A DNA stretch of 64,000 bases from assembly GCF_001936575.1 (NCBI RefSeq), contig NZ_MSMP01000022.1, forward strand, positions 1-64,000. The letters run 5' to 3'. A program made the translations under genes and the position numbers. Positions 1 through 8,875 of the stretch are shown piece after piece (position 1 is the stretch's first letter; every line of letters begins with the position of its first letter). Below the pieces are notes generated by a model that did not search any database, was not told the DNA's origin, and saw only the letters and a list, made by a program, of their open reading frames with translations. Source of the DNA: Tenacibaculum agarivorans (lineage in GTDB: Bacteria; Bacteroidota; Bacteroidia; Flavobacteriales; Flavobacteriaceae).

Positions 1-167
1 AAAAAATGAAGCTAAAATGTAATGAATAATTCAGGTAGTAATTCCTAGTTCGGAATTGATCAATTATAATACTTCATTGTATAGTTTAGTACTATCTAAA
101 TTTATCCAATCCGAAGTAATTTTCATAGCTAATTTAATTTTCAATAGAGGTATTAAGATAGAAATAA
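1..167. other. Window-edge region without recognised genes
   Basis: It lies past the 3' end of the minus-strand DUF4294 gene. A weak stem ATTCC / GGAAT is present at about 41-57. No coding frame is seen. Confidence 0.5.
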
Positions 168-911
168 TCATTTTTTCTTCTTCTTTTTTTGTTTTCTTTT
201 TCTCTTTTTTCTCAATTTAGCAAACATTGCTTTGTACTCTTCTACATTTATATCTCCTTTTTTTGCTTCTAGTATAGAGAAAGAATTCACATTTAGTTTC
301 GGAATTTGCTGTTCTAAAGTTTCATCAATAAATGCTCTTTGTAAAATATCCTCTATTAAATAATCTTCATTTATAGATTCTGGATGATATTCATCTTTCA
401 ATGATAAGCTAAAAACATTAGCTGTTGTGTTATACCAAAATGCTTTCCACCCACTTCTTAACTCCTTTATATTTTCAAAAACAGTTTTTCCTGTTTGTCT
501 ATGTACTAATTTGATCAGAACTCTTCCTTCTGTTCTGGTCATTTTCTTTATTTGATCTGTTAATTCTTCTTCTAAATACTTTTGTACTCTTCTAACGTAC
601 TTACGTTTTTTACTTTTCGATTTTATTCTACTTAGTCTCGCCTCTAAGCTATCTATTCTTTTTGAAGCTAGTACAGCATAAGGATATGCTTTAAATACTT
701 TCTTTCTAAACCATAGATAATAATTTACATCTTCCCTAGACTTAAATTTATGTTTAGGTAATACTGAAACTTCGTCTAACTTTATCATTAAAGTGTCTCC
801 ATCTTTAACTAAAAAATGTTCATCAGAAAATTCTGGTAACGTATCTTTTATTTGAGAAGAACTAATTAATGGAAAACATATAATTGTAAATAGTATAAAA
901 AACTTTTTCAT
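168..911 (-). CDS. DUF4294 family secreted protein
   Basis: A 247-residue protein of the flavobacterial DUF4294 type; its function is not known. The frame is open upstream to about 983, but I place the start at the ATG at 911 because the next residues (MKKFFILFTIICFPLISSSQ) form a signal peptide; the upstream extension is not signal-like and approaches the terminator of the neighbouring gene. The mature part has a conserved-looking middle (YYLWFRKKVFKAYPYA, about residues 63-78), a basic helical stretch, and ends in an almost purely Lys/Arg tail of about 14 residues. It lies downstream of, and in the same direction as, the acyltransferase gene at 1012-2265, but a terminator separates them. 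Family assignment is from memory of the central motif and is moderately sure. Confidence 0.75.
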   Translation of the reverse strand: MKKFFILFTIICFPLISSSQIKDTLPEFSDEHFLVKDGDTLMIKLDEVSVLPKHKFKSREDVNYYLWFRKKVFKAYPYAVLASKRIDSLEARLSRIKSKSKKRKYVRRVQKYLEEELTDQIKKMTRTEGRVLIKLVHRQTGKTVFENIKELRSGWKAFWYNTTANVFSLSLKDEYHPESINEDYLIEDILQRAFIDETLEQQIPKLNVNSFSILEAKKGDINVEEYKAMFAKLRKKRKRKQKKKKKK

Positions 912-963
912 GGTGTTGTATACGCAAAAACGATTCCAAAGGTATTTTATTTTAGTCAAAAAA

Positions 964-990
964 AAAACTCGTGAATGGCTCACGAGTTTT
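964..990 (-). terminator. Intrinsic terminator after the SPT-like gene
   Basis: An 11-bp perfect stem (AAAACTCGTGA / TCACGAGTTTT) with a 5-base loop. Read on the minus strand it is followed by a run of T, about 20 bases past the stop of the gene ending at 1012. Confidence 0.85.
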
Positions 991-1011
991 AATTCTTATA
1001 TAAATTTTTAT

Positions 1012-2265
1012 TTAGGCTGTCATAATAGCTTCTGCTATTCTCTTGTAAACTCCACTTGATAACTTTTCTCTGATAGCAGTGAATGCTGTTATTGTTTCTT
1101 TAACATCCTCAATTGTATGACGTGCTGTTGGAATCAATCTTAAAATTATCATTCCTTTAGGAATAACAGGATACACTACTATAGAACAAAAGACTCCATG
1201 ATTTTCTCTTAAGTCATGTACCATTGCCATAGCTTCAGGAATATCTCCTTTTAAATACACTGGAGTAATACAAGTTTGAGTTGTACCTAAATCAAAACCA
1301 GCTTCTCTTAAACCTGACTGTAAAGCATTCGTTATTTCCCATAACTTATCTTTTAATTCAGGCATAGTACGAATCATGTCTAGACGCTTTAATGCTCCTT
1401 TTACCATTGGCATTGGTAATGATTTTGCAAACATCTGAGATCTCATGTTATATTGTAAATACTGAACTACATCTTTATCTCCTGCGAAAAACGCTCCAAT
1501 ACCTGCCATAGATTTTGCGAATGTTGCAAAGTATACATCTATATCGTCTTGAACTCCTTGTTCAAAACCTGTACCTCTTCCTCCTTCACCTAAGGTACCG
1601 AATCCGTGCGCATCATCAACTAATAATCTAAAGTTGTATTTTTTCTTAAGTTCTACAATCTCTTTTATTCTACCTTGCTCACCACGCATTCCAAAAACAC
1701 CTTCAGAAACTAAAAGGATACCTCCTCCAGTTTTTTCTGCCATTTTTGTAGCACGCATTAGATTTTTTTCACAACTTTCAATATCATTATGTCTGTACAC
1801 AAATCTTTTTCCTGCATGTAAACGAACACCATCAATGATACATGCATGGGTATCCATATCATAAACGATGATATCATCTTTTGAAACTAATGCATCGATA
1901 GCAGAAACCATACCTTGATATCCAAAGTTTACTAAATATGAAGCTTCTTTACCAACAAACTCGGCACATTCTTTCTCTAATTGTTCGTGATATTTTGTGT
2001 GTCCTGACATCATTCTAGCCCCCATAGGATATGCCATACCATCAGCAGCAGCTGATTCTCCATCAACTTTTAATACTTCAGGATGGTTTGCCAAGCCAAG
2101 GTAGTCATTGATACTCCAAGTAACGACAGGTTTTCCATTAAACATCATTCTATTAGATATAGGGCCTTCAAGTTTTGGAAAAACATAATACCCTTCTGCC
2201 TTGTCTGCCCATTTTCCTAATGGTCCTTTATCATTCTTAATTCTATCAAATAAATCCTTTACCAT
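1012..2265 (-). CDS. Alpha-oxoamine synthase (serine palmitoyltransferase / cysteate acyltransferase-like)
   Basis: A 417-residue fold-type I PLP enzyme that condenses an amino acid with an acyl-CoA. The family pattern is clear: DDAHGFG at 217-223 (PLP-pyridine-binding Asp and the following His), and the Schiff-base lysine K251 in the context TFAKSMAGIGAFFAG. The lysine context resembles serine palmitoyltransferase (TFSKS) more than BioF or Kbl (GTLGKA). In Bacteroidota such enzymes make sphingolipids from serine or, in gliding flavobacteria, sulfonolipids (capnine) from cysteate; the sequence alone does not tell these apart. It starts 67 bases after pyruvate carboxylase on the same strand, with no terminator seen between, so the two may be co-transcribed. 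BioF or Kbl are less likely alternatives. Confidence 0.85.
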   Translation of the reverse strand: MVKDLFDRIKNDKGPLGKWADKAEGYYVFPKLEGPISNRMMFNGKPVVTWSINDYLGLANHPEVLKVDGESAAADGMAYPMGARMMSGHTKYHEQLEKECAEFVGKEASYLVNFGYQGMVSAIDALVSKDDIIVYDMDTHACIIDGVRLHAGKRFVYRHNDIESCEKNLMRATKMAEKTGGGILLVSEGVFGMRGEQGRIKEIVELKKKYNFRLLVDDAHGFGTLGEGGRGTGFEQGVQDDIDVYFATFAKSMAGIGAFFAGDKDVVQYLQYNMRSQMFAKSLPMPMVKGALKRLDMIRTMPELKDKLWEITNALQSGLREAGFDLGTTQTCITPVYLKGDIPEAMAMVHDLRENHGVFCSIVVYPVIPKGMIILRLIPTARHTIEDVKETITAFTAIREKLSSGVYKRIAEAIMTA

Positions 2266-2332
2266 ATCTATGTTTCATATTTGGGTGGCAAAATTAAGTT
2301 TTTTTCAGAGTATTTCAAAGACTTACCTAATT

Positions 2333-5300
2333 CTACTTTATTTTTATAACTAAATCATTAGAATCAACTAAAGTTCCTGACTGTAATTGGACTTTCTCTA
2401 TAATACCTCTAGATACAGCTGTAACTGTAGTTTCCATTTTCATCGCTTCTATGATAAATAATGGTTGATTTTCTTGAACGATGTCTCCTTCTTTTACTAA
2501 AACAGAAGAAAGTAAACCTTGCAATGGTGCTCCGATTTGATTTTCATCAGCTTCATCTGCTTTTGTATTTTCTACTTTTTGAACTGAAACAGAAGTATCT
2601 TTAATAGACACTACTCTCATTTGCCCATTGATTTTGAAGAATACAGTTACATTTCCATTTTCATCTGCTTCTGTTTTATGTACTAATGATATTAATACTT
2701 TTTTACCAGGCTCTATATCAATCATGATCTCCTCTCCTATCTCCATTCCAAAGAAGAAATTTTTCGTAGGAATATTCATCACATTTCCAAACTTCAAATG
2801 CTTGTTGTATGCATCTGTAAATACTTTCGGATATAATTTATAAGACAAGAAATCGGTAATTTCTAGATCTCTTCCCATCCCTTTAGTAAAATCTTTCTTA
2901 AATTCTTCAAATTCTGTATCAAAATCGATAGGATCTAAATGCTCATTAGGACGGTCTGTATACGGTTTTTCGTTTTTAAGTATGATTTTTTGAAGTTTTT
3001 CTGGAAAACCTCCTACTGGTTGACCTAAATCTCCTTTGAAAAAGTTGATTACAGATTGTGGGAAAGATATCGCGTCTCCTCGTTCCATTACATCTTCAAC
3101 TGTTAACTCATTACTAATCATATATTGAGCCATGTCTCCTACTACCTTAGAACTTGGAGTTACCTTAATAATGTCTCCAAACATTTGGTTTACCTCTCCG
3201 TACATTTTTGTTACGTCAGTAAATTTATCTTCTAAGCCTAAGGCAATAGCTTGACCTTTTAAATTTGAATATTGACCTCCTGGAATTTCGTGGTCATATA
3301 CTTCACCGGTACCTGCTTTTAATCCTGATTCAAAAGGATAGTAATATCCTCTGACTACTTCCCAATAATTAGAATACTCTGCTAGTTTTTGAGTATCTAA
3401 TGGATTTTCTCTTTCATTGAATCGTAACATTTCAACCATTGAATTAAAGTTAGGCTGTGATGTTAAACCTGATAATCCTCCTAAAGCCACATCAACTACA
3501 TCTACTCCTGCTTCTATTGCTTTTAAATAAGATGCTGATTGGATTGAAGATGTATCGTGTGTATGTAAATGAATTGGAATATTTATTTCAGATTTTAATG
3601 CAGATATTAATTCATATGCTGCTTGAGGTTTTAATAAACCTGCCATGTCTTTTACTCCTAAAATATGAGCTCCTGCATTTTCTATGTCTTTTGCTAATTG
3701 GATGTAATATTTTAAATCGTATTTCGTTTTACTTGGATTTAAAATATCTCCTGTGTAACATATAGACGCTTCTGCTAGCCCTTGAGTTTTATTACGAACA
3801 TGTTTAATACATGGTTCTATAGATTTCATCCAGTTTAAAGAATCGAAAATTCTAAATACATCAACTCCTGTCTCCCAAGATTTCTCTACAAATTTTTCAA
3901 CCAAATTATCTGGATAGGCTTTATACCCTACTCCATTTGAACCTCTGATTAACATCTGCAATAATACATTTGGCATTGCTTCTCTTAATAATGCTAATCT
4001 TTCCCAAGGATTCTCTTGTAAGAAGCGTAAACATACATCAAAAGTAGCCCCTCCCCATACTTCCATACTGAAGATATCTGGGAAATTTTTTGCATAGCCT
4101 TCAGCAACTTTCATCATATCGATAGTACGCATTCTAGTGGCTAATAAACTTTGATGTGCATCACGCATAGTAGTATCTGTAAAATGAACTTTCTTTTCAT
4201 TCTTTAACCACTCTGCAAATTTTTCTGGGCCTAATTCGGTTAATTTATCTTTTGTTCCTTTCGGATGTTCTTTCAACTTAGGGAATGAAGGAATTACTGG
4301 TTTAGTAAATGTATGTTCTGGATTTATCTTTTTTACATCTGGATTTCCGTTTACTATAGTCTCTCCTAAAAATTCAATTAATTTATTTGCTCTGTTTCTT
4401 GGTTCAACAAACTCAAACAATGAAGGTTCATTTTTAATAAAATTCACTGTTACCTTTCCTGCTTGGAAAGTTGGATGCTTCAGAATATTATCTACAAAGG
4501 CAATATTAGTTTTTACTCCTCTAATTCTAAATTCTTTTAATGCTCTTCTCACTCTTTTACAAGCGCCCTCTAATGTATTTGCTTGTCCAGATACTTTTAC
4601 CAACATAGAATCGAAGAAAGGAGAAATTTTTACTCCTTGATATACACTACCAGCATCTAAACGAATTCCAAATCCTGATGCACTTCTATACGCTGTTACT
4701 GTACCATAATCAGGTTTAAAATCATTTCCAGGATCTTCAGTAGTTACTCTACACTGTAATGCATATCCTTTTACTTCAATTATATCTTGACTAGTCATCC
4801 CTATTTCTGGATCAGATAGTTTGTATCCACCAGCAACATATAATTGTGTTTTTACTAGATCGAAGCTGGTTACCATTTCCGTAACCGTGTGCTCTACTTG
4901 TATTCTTGGATTTACTTCTATGAAATATATACTATTGTCTTCATCAACTAAAAATTCAACTGTACCAATATTGTTGTAGTTTACTGCTTTACAAATATCC
5001 TGTGCATATTTATATAGATCATTTTTAGTCTGCTCAAGCAATCCATAAGAAGGTGCTAGTTCTACTACTTTTTGATATCTTCTTTGTACTGAACAATCTC
5101 TTTCATATAAGTGTACCATGTTACCATGAGTATCGGCTACAATTTGAATTTCTATATGTTTAGGGTTTTCTACAAATTTTTCTAAAAATACAGTATCGTC
5201 TCCAAAAGCTTTTAATGATTCTCTTCTTGCTTCAGGATATCCTTTCCTTAACTCTTCTTCTGTTCTAATTACACGCATTCCTCTTCCTCCACCTCCAGAC

Positions 5301-5785
5301 GCTGCTTTTAACATTACAGGATAACCTATTTTTTCTGCTTCTTCAATTGCTATATCAACAGACGTTAAATCTTGATCACTACTTTGAATGATTGGAACAT
5401 TATTAGCTACTGCTACTTCTTTTGCTGTGATTTTGTCTCCTAAAGCTTTTAATACTGATACTTTAGGTCCTACGAAAATGATTCCATTATCTTCACATTT
5501 TTGAGCAAACTCTGCATTTTCAGATAAGAAACCATATCCAGGATGGATTGCATCTACATTATTCTCTTTTGCTACCTTAACAATAGCATCAATATCTAAA
5601 TAGGGTTTTAATGGTTCATTATCATTACCAATTTGATAACATTCATCCGCTTTATACCTATGCAAAGAGTATCGATCTTCATACGTGTATATTCCAACAG
5701 TTTTTATCCCAACCTCTACACATGCTCTAAAAACTCTAATTGCAATTTCTCCCCTATTAGCTACTAATACTTTTTTAATGTTCAT
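2333..5785 (-). CDS. pyc: Pyruvate carboxylase
   Basis: A 1150-residue single-chain pyruvate carboxylase, which makes oxaloacetate from pyruvate, bicarbonate and ATP (anaplerosis). Domains in order: biotin carboxylase (about 1-455) with the ATP-grasp glycine-rich loop KAASGGGGRGMRVI and NPRIQVEHTVTE; carboxyltransferase TIM barrel (about 530-810) starting DTTMRDAHQSLLATRMRT; PYC C-terminal allosteric/linker region; and a biotinyl domain ending the protein with EAMKMET, biotin-accepting lysine at about K1116. Full length and intact. The start at MNIKKVLVANRGEIAIR is the standard N-terminus. Upstream is a 250-base gap holding the terminator of the next gene; acetyl-CoA synthetase nearby fits central carbon metabolism, since acetyl-CoA activates this enzyme in many bacteria. 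Confidence 0.97.
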   Translation of the reverse strand: MNIKKVLVANRGEIAIRVFRACVEVGIKTVGIYTYEDRYSLHRYKADECYQIGNDNEPLKPYLDIDAIVKVAKENNVDAIHPGYGFLSENAEFAQKCEDNGIIFVGPKVSVLKALGDKITAKEVAVANNVPIIQSSDQDLTSVDIAIEEAEKIGYPVMLKAASGGGGRGMRVIRTEEELRKGYPEARRESLKAFGDDTVFLEKFVENPKHIEIQIVADTHGNMVHLYERDCSVQRRYQKVVELAPSYGLLEQTKNDLYKYAQDICKAVNYNNIGTVEFLVDEDNSIYFIEVNPRIQVEHTVTEMVTSFDLVKTQLYVAGGYKLSDPEIGMTSQDIIEVKGYALQCRVTTEDPGNDFKPDYGTVTAYRSASGFGIRLDAGSVYQGVKISPFFDSMLVKVSGQANTLEGACKRVRRALKEFRIRGVKTNIAFVDNILKHPTFQAGKVTVNFIKNEPSLFEFVEPRNRANKLIEFLGETIVNGNPDVKKINPEHTFTKPVIPSFPKLKEHPKGTKDKLTELGPEKFAEWLKNEKKVHFTDTTMRDAHQSLLATRMRTIDMMKVAEGYAKNFPDIFSMEVWGGATFDVCLRFLQENPWERLALLREAMPNVLLQMLIRGSNGVGYKAYPDNLVEKFVEKSWETGVDVFRIFDSLNWMKSIEPCIKHVRNKTQGLAEASICYTGDILNPSKTKYDLKYYIQLAKDIENAGAHILGVKDMAGLLKPQAAYELISALKSEINIPIHLHTHDTSSIQSASYLKAIEAGVDVVDVALGGLSGLTSQPNFNSMVEMLRFNERENPLDTQKLAEYSNYWEVVRGYYYPFESGLKAGTGEVYDHEIPGGQYSNLKGQAIALGLEDKFTDVTKMYGEVNQMFGDIIKVTPSSKVVGDMAQYMISNELTVEDVMERGDAISFPQSVINFFKGDLGQPVGGFPEKLQKIILKNEKPYTDRPNEHLDPIDFDTEFEEFKKDFTKGMGRDLEITDFLSYKLYPKVFTDAYNKHLKFGNVMNIPTKNFFFGMEIGEEIMIDIEPGKKVLISLVHKTEADENGNVTVFFKINGQMRVVSIKDTSVSVQKVENTKADEADENQIGAPLQGLLSSVLVKEGDIVQENQPLFIIEAMKMETTVTAVSRGIIEKVQLQSGTLVDSNDLVIKIK

Positions 5786-5968
5786 TATATCTGGCTTGTT
5801 GTTTATGATCGCTCAAAGTTAGTTTAATTTGCTTTTTTTTTAAAGAAAACCTGCAATTTGTATGAAGAAAAATAATTATTTAACAAATTCATAAAATTTG
5901 TGTGGGTGAGAAAACGATTTCGTAGTGTTTTATAGTCAAACATGAGATTTCAACAATGCTTATGAACT

Positions 5969-5998
5969 AAAAAAAGATGCTAAAAAAAGCATCTTTTT
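5969..5998 (-). terminator. Intrinsic terminator after iorB-like gene
   Basis: A stem of AAAAAGATGC / GCATCTTTTT around a short A-rich loop, 40 bases past the stop at 6039. Because the stem has A/T runs on both sides it could work in either direction, but only the minus-strand gene ends here. Confidence 0.8.
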
Positions 5999-6038
5999 GT
6001 TCGTATTTTGAAGTTAGTTTAGTCTAAAAAATTCATTT

Positions 6039-8201
6039 TTACCCTAAAACTTCTGTTTTACTATTTTGTAACTCCTTTATAAAAGGTTGTTTATATAATC
6101 TTTTACTTAATGCTTTATGGATCGCATTTGCTACGGCACCTCCAGCTGGTGGCAAACCTGGTTCTCCTAATCCTGTAGGTGATAATTCATTTTTTACAAA
6201 GTGAACTTCTACTTCTGGAGTTTCGTTCATTCGAATTAATCTATACGTATCAAAGTTTCGATGTGATGGCTTTCCGTTTTTAAATGATAAATCGCCATAC
6301 ATTGCATGACCAATTCCATCCAATACTCCACCTTGAATTTGATTTATAGCTCCAGTTGGATTAATAATAATTCCACAATCTACTGCTGCAATAATTTTTT
6401 TAACTACTGGTAATCCATCTTTCAATTCTATTTCCGCTACTTCAGCTACATGTGTATTATGGCTATAATAAGCTGCAAAACCTTTATAAACACCATCCTT
6501 ATTTTCACTCCAATTACTCTTTTCAGCAGCTAGTTTAATTGTATTTTCCATTCGCTGACCAGAGTACTCTATTTTATCATCTGTAGTATTTTTTACATTT
6601 TGTAACAATTCTAATCTCAATTCTACAGGATCTTTCTCTAACTCTTGTGCTAATTCATCAAAGAAAGTTTGTTCAGCAAAAGCTAAGAAGTTGGTATAAG
6701 GTGCTCTCCACGCTCCTGTGGTAATATCACTCTTATAACTTTTAGTAGATACTTTATAATTAGGAATACAACCTGCTGGGAAGAAATTAGGTATCAAATC
6801 ATACATATTACTATTTATAGCAGCTTCTTTTAAATGATATCCTGTTATTTTTCCTTCTTTAATTGATGCTGCTATTCTATACTTAATCGCTGGACGATAA
6901 ATTCCATCAGTCATATCATCTTCTCTAGAAAACACTACTTTAACAGGCTTTTTTGCTAAGTTTGAAACCTCTGCAGCTTCTAACGCAAAATCTCCATAGA
7001 GTCTTCTTCCAAATCCTCCACCCATTCTAGTCATTTCTAACTCTATTTCTTCTTTCTTCCTTTCTAACAGTTTAGCAACTCTACCAGCAGTCCATTGTGG
7101 TGTTTGGATTGGCCCTACCAAGTGAATTTTTTCAGGTGTAACATCTGCATAAAAATTCATTGGTTCTAAACAGTTGTGAGGTAAGAAAGGTGAGTCGTAT
7201 GTTCTTTCTACTATTTTATCGGCTTCAGTGAATGCTTTCTTTACATTTCCATCTTCTCTCCTAATTGTAAAATCATTTCCATCAAGAATATCATTTAGTT
7301 CCTTGTCATGATTTTCAGTACTTTCTAATTTTTCATCACTACTCCAAATAGCCTTTATTGCTTTTTTACCTTTCATAGCCGCCCAAGTATTGGAAGCAAG
7401 TACTGCTACTTTATCTCCAAACTTTATCACATCAGTAACTCCTGTTACCTTTTTTGTCTCGGTATCATCAAAGCTTTCTAATTTTTGTCCAAAAGCAGGT
7501 GGTCTTAGTACAGAAGCATAAGACATACCTTCCGCTTTATAATCTAATCCAAATAATGGTTTACCTGTTACTATCTTATCTAAATCAACATTTATAGCAT
7601 CTGTACCAATTATGGTATACTCTGAAGGTTTTTTCAATTTTACATTTTCAGGTACTTCTAATGTTGATGCTTCTTTTACCACTTCTCCATATCCTAATGT
7701 TTCTCCATTTGCATTGGTAATTATTCCTTTAGATGCTGAACAGGTGGCAGCATCTACTCCCCACTTTACTGCTGCTGCATTAATTAGCATTTGCTTAGTG
7801 GTTGCTCCCGTTTGTCGTAAAGCGTCCCAACCAAATCGGATAGACAGACTTCCTCCAGCTACCTGACGAGTGTATTCTTTTTTGTTATATTTTGCTTGTA
7901 CTACATGTACTTTATCCCATTCTACATCTAATTCTTCTGCTATAATCATTGGCATAGCTGTTTTTACACCTTGACCTATTTCTGGATTTGGTGAAAAAAT
8001 AGTTACATAACCATTATCTGCTATTTTAATAAATGCATTGAAATCGTTGAAATTAAGATTTTCAATATCTATAGATGGTTTGGCTTCTGTTTTACAAGCA
8101 GTAAATAAATTAAAACCTATGATCATACCTCCTCCAGCTAAAGCTGAAGTTTTTAAAAAATTTCTTCTACTAAATGCTAAGTTGCTTTTTGTTGTTTTCA
8201 T
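6039..8201 (-). CDS. Xanthine dehydrogenase-family molybdopterin-binding subunit (IorB-like), Tat-exported
   Basis: A 720-residue large subunit of a molybdenum hydroxylase, related to isoquinoline 1-oxidoreductase beta subunit and periplasmic aldehyde oxidoreductases. I chose the ATG at 8201 rather than the in-frame one at 8240: it removes an overlap with the upstream gene and puts a twin-arginine signal (SRRNFLKTSALAGGG) about ten residues in, followed by a hydrophobic segment ending in a Cys. Molybdopterin-site motifs include GGGFGRR, GAWRAPYTN and GEPGLPPAGGAVANAI near the C-terminus. The small 2Fe-2S subunit is encoded ten bases upstream. No FAD subunit gene is present, which fits the IorAB/two-subunit type that passes electrons to a cytochrome. 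The substrate is unknown. Confidence 0.9.
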   Translation of the reverse strand: MKTTKSNLAFSRRNFLKTSALAGGGMIIGFNLFTACKTEAKPSIDIENLNFNDFNAFIKIADNGYVTIFSPNPEIGQGVKTAMPMIIAEELDVEWDKVHVVQAKYNKKEYTRQVAGGSLSIRFGWDALRQTGATTKQMLINAAAVKWGVDAATCSASKGIITNANGETLGYGEVVKEASTLEVPENVKLKKPSEYTIIGTDAINVDLDKIVTGKPLFGLDYKAEGMSYASVLRPPAFGQKLESFDDTETKKVTGVTDVIKFGDKVAVLASNTWAAMKGKKAIKAIWSSDEKLESTENHDKELNDILDGNDFTIRREDGNVKKAFTEADKIVERTYDSPFLPHNCLEPMNFYADVTPEKIHLVGPIQTPQWTAGRVAKLLERKKEEIELEMTRMGGGFGRRLYGDFALEAAEVSNLAKKPVKVVFSREDDMTDGIYRPAIKYRIAASIKEGKITGYHLKEAAINSNMYDLIPNFFPAGCIPNYKVSTKSYKSDITTGAWRAPYTNFLAFAEQTFFDELAQELEKDPVELRLELLQNVKNTTDDKIEYSGQRMENTIKLAAEKSNWSENKDGVYKGFAAYYSHNTHVAEVAEIELKDGLPVVKKIIAAVDCGIIINPTGAINQIQGGVLDGIGHAMYGDLSFKNGKPSHRNFDTYRLIRMNETPEVEVHFVKNELSPTGLGEPGLPPAGGAVANAIHKALSKRLYKQPFIKELQNSKTEVLG

Positions 8202-8211
8202 GGCTATACTT

Positions 8212-8673
8212 TTAGGACATTTTTTCAGCAGCCATTGCAACCGCTTTTTCTATTCTATTATACGAAGCACATCTACAAAGATTACCGTGCATTGCTTCTC
8301 TTATTTCTTGAGTTGTTGGATTGGGATTTTGCTTTAGAAAAGAAGCAGCTGTCATGATTTGTCCTGCTTGACAATACCCACATTGAGGAACATCTACTTG
8401 TTTCCAAGCTTCTTGTAGTGGATGATCTCCTGCTTCAGATAATCCTTCAATTGTAGTAATCTCTTCCTTATCAAGTAAAGCTACCTGTAATTGACAACTT
8501 CTTGTTGCTACGCCATCTACATGCACTGTGCATGCACCACATTGTGCTATTCCACAACCAAATTTAGTTCCTACTAAATTTAATTCATCTCTTAATATCC
8601 AAAGTAAAGGCGTGTCGGGATCAGCAGTTACAGTAATCTGCTTACCATTGATTTTTAGATTATAGGTTGGCAT
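8212..8673 (-). CDS. 2Fe-2S subunit of molybdenum hydroxylase (IorA-like)
   Basis: A 153-residue ferredoxin-type subunit that carries electrons from the molybdenum centre. It has the two cluster motifs of the xanthine oxidase family: a plant-type 2Fe-2S loop with C40, C45, C48 and C60 (CGIAQCGAC then a later C), and the C-terminal helical cluster with C98, C101, C133 and C135 (CGYCQAG, NLCRC). All eight ligands are present. It has no signal peptide and is probably exported by the Tat pathway as a complex with its large subunit, whose gene follows after ten bases. The first gene of a two-gene operon. Confidence 0.93.
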   Translation of the reverse strand: MPTYNLKINGKQITVTADPDTPLLWILRDELNLVGTKFGCGIAQCGACTVHVDGVATRSCQLQVALLDKEEITTIEGLSEAGDHPLQEAWKQVDVPQCGYCQAGQIMTAASFLKQNPNPTTQEIREAMHGNLCRCASYNRIEKAVAMAAEKMS

Positions 8674-8711
8674 TTGTCTCGTTAGTTTATTAATCAGGAA
8701 ATAAGGTACAA

Positions 8712-8740
8712 AAAATATAGTTGTCTAAAGACAACTATAC
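8712..8740 (-). terminator. Intrinsic terminator for acetyl-CoA synthetase gene
   Basis: TATAGTTGTC / GACAACTATA stem with a 4-base loop. On the minus strand it runs straight into TTTTTTG. It lies about 135 bases past the stop of the gene at 8876, with the degenerate repeat between. Confidence 0.7.
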
Positions 8741-8770
8741 TTCTTTTAAGATTTATTTAATATTAATGAT

Positions 8771-8850
8771 GTTGCCTTCGACAAGCTCAGGCAACGCGAC
8801 AAGCTTAGGTAACACGATAAACTCAGGTAATGTTACAAACACAAGTAATT
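8771..8850. repeat. Four decaying 18-bp tandem units with a flanking inverted repeat
   Basis: Four successive 18-base units: CGACAAGCTCAGGCAACG (8779-8796), CGACAAGCTTAGGTAACA (8797-8814), CGATAAACTCAGGTAATG (8815-8832) and TTACAAACACAAGTAATT (8833-8850). The units diverge step by step from left to right. The first unit also sits in an inverted repeat, GTTGCCT (8771-8777) with AGGCAAC (8789-8795). The core CTTCGACAAGCTCAG is, from memory, a widespread intergenic element in Bacteroidota genomes. It lies in the acs 3' region between its stop and its terminator. Confidence 0.75.
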
Positions 8851-8875
8851 CAATAGACTTATACGATATTTATTG

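Noticed and set aside
1012..2265. 8-amino-7-oxononanoate synthase (BioF) or KBL label
   Set aside because: The lysine context (TFAKSMAGIGAFFAG) fits SPT-like enzymes better and no biotin or threonine-degradation genes are adjacent.
3457..3765. Leu-rich open frame on the plus strand inside pyc
   Set aside because: Antisense to conserved pyruvate carboxylase residues; the Leu-rich composition is what antisense of AT-rich coding sequence yields. No signal or family pattern.
7612..8337. Two plus-strand open frames inside the molybdenum hydroxylase genes
   Set aside because: Antisense to conserved motifs of both subunits, no homology signal, no start context.
8771..8850. CRISPR array
   Set aside because: Units are contiguous, without spacers, and degrade progressively; no cas genes nearby.
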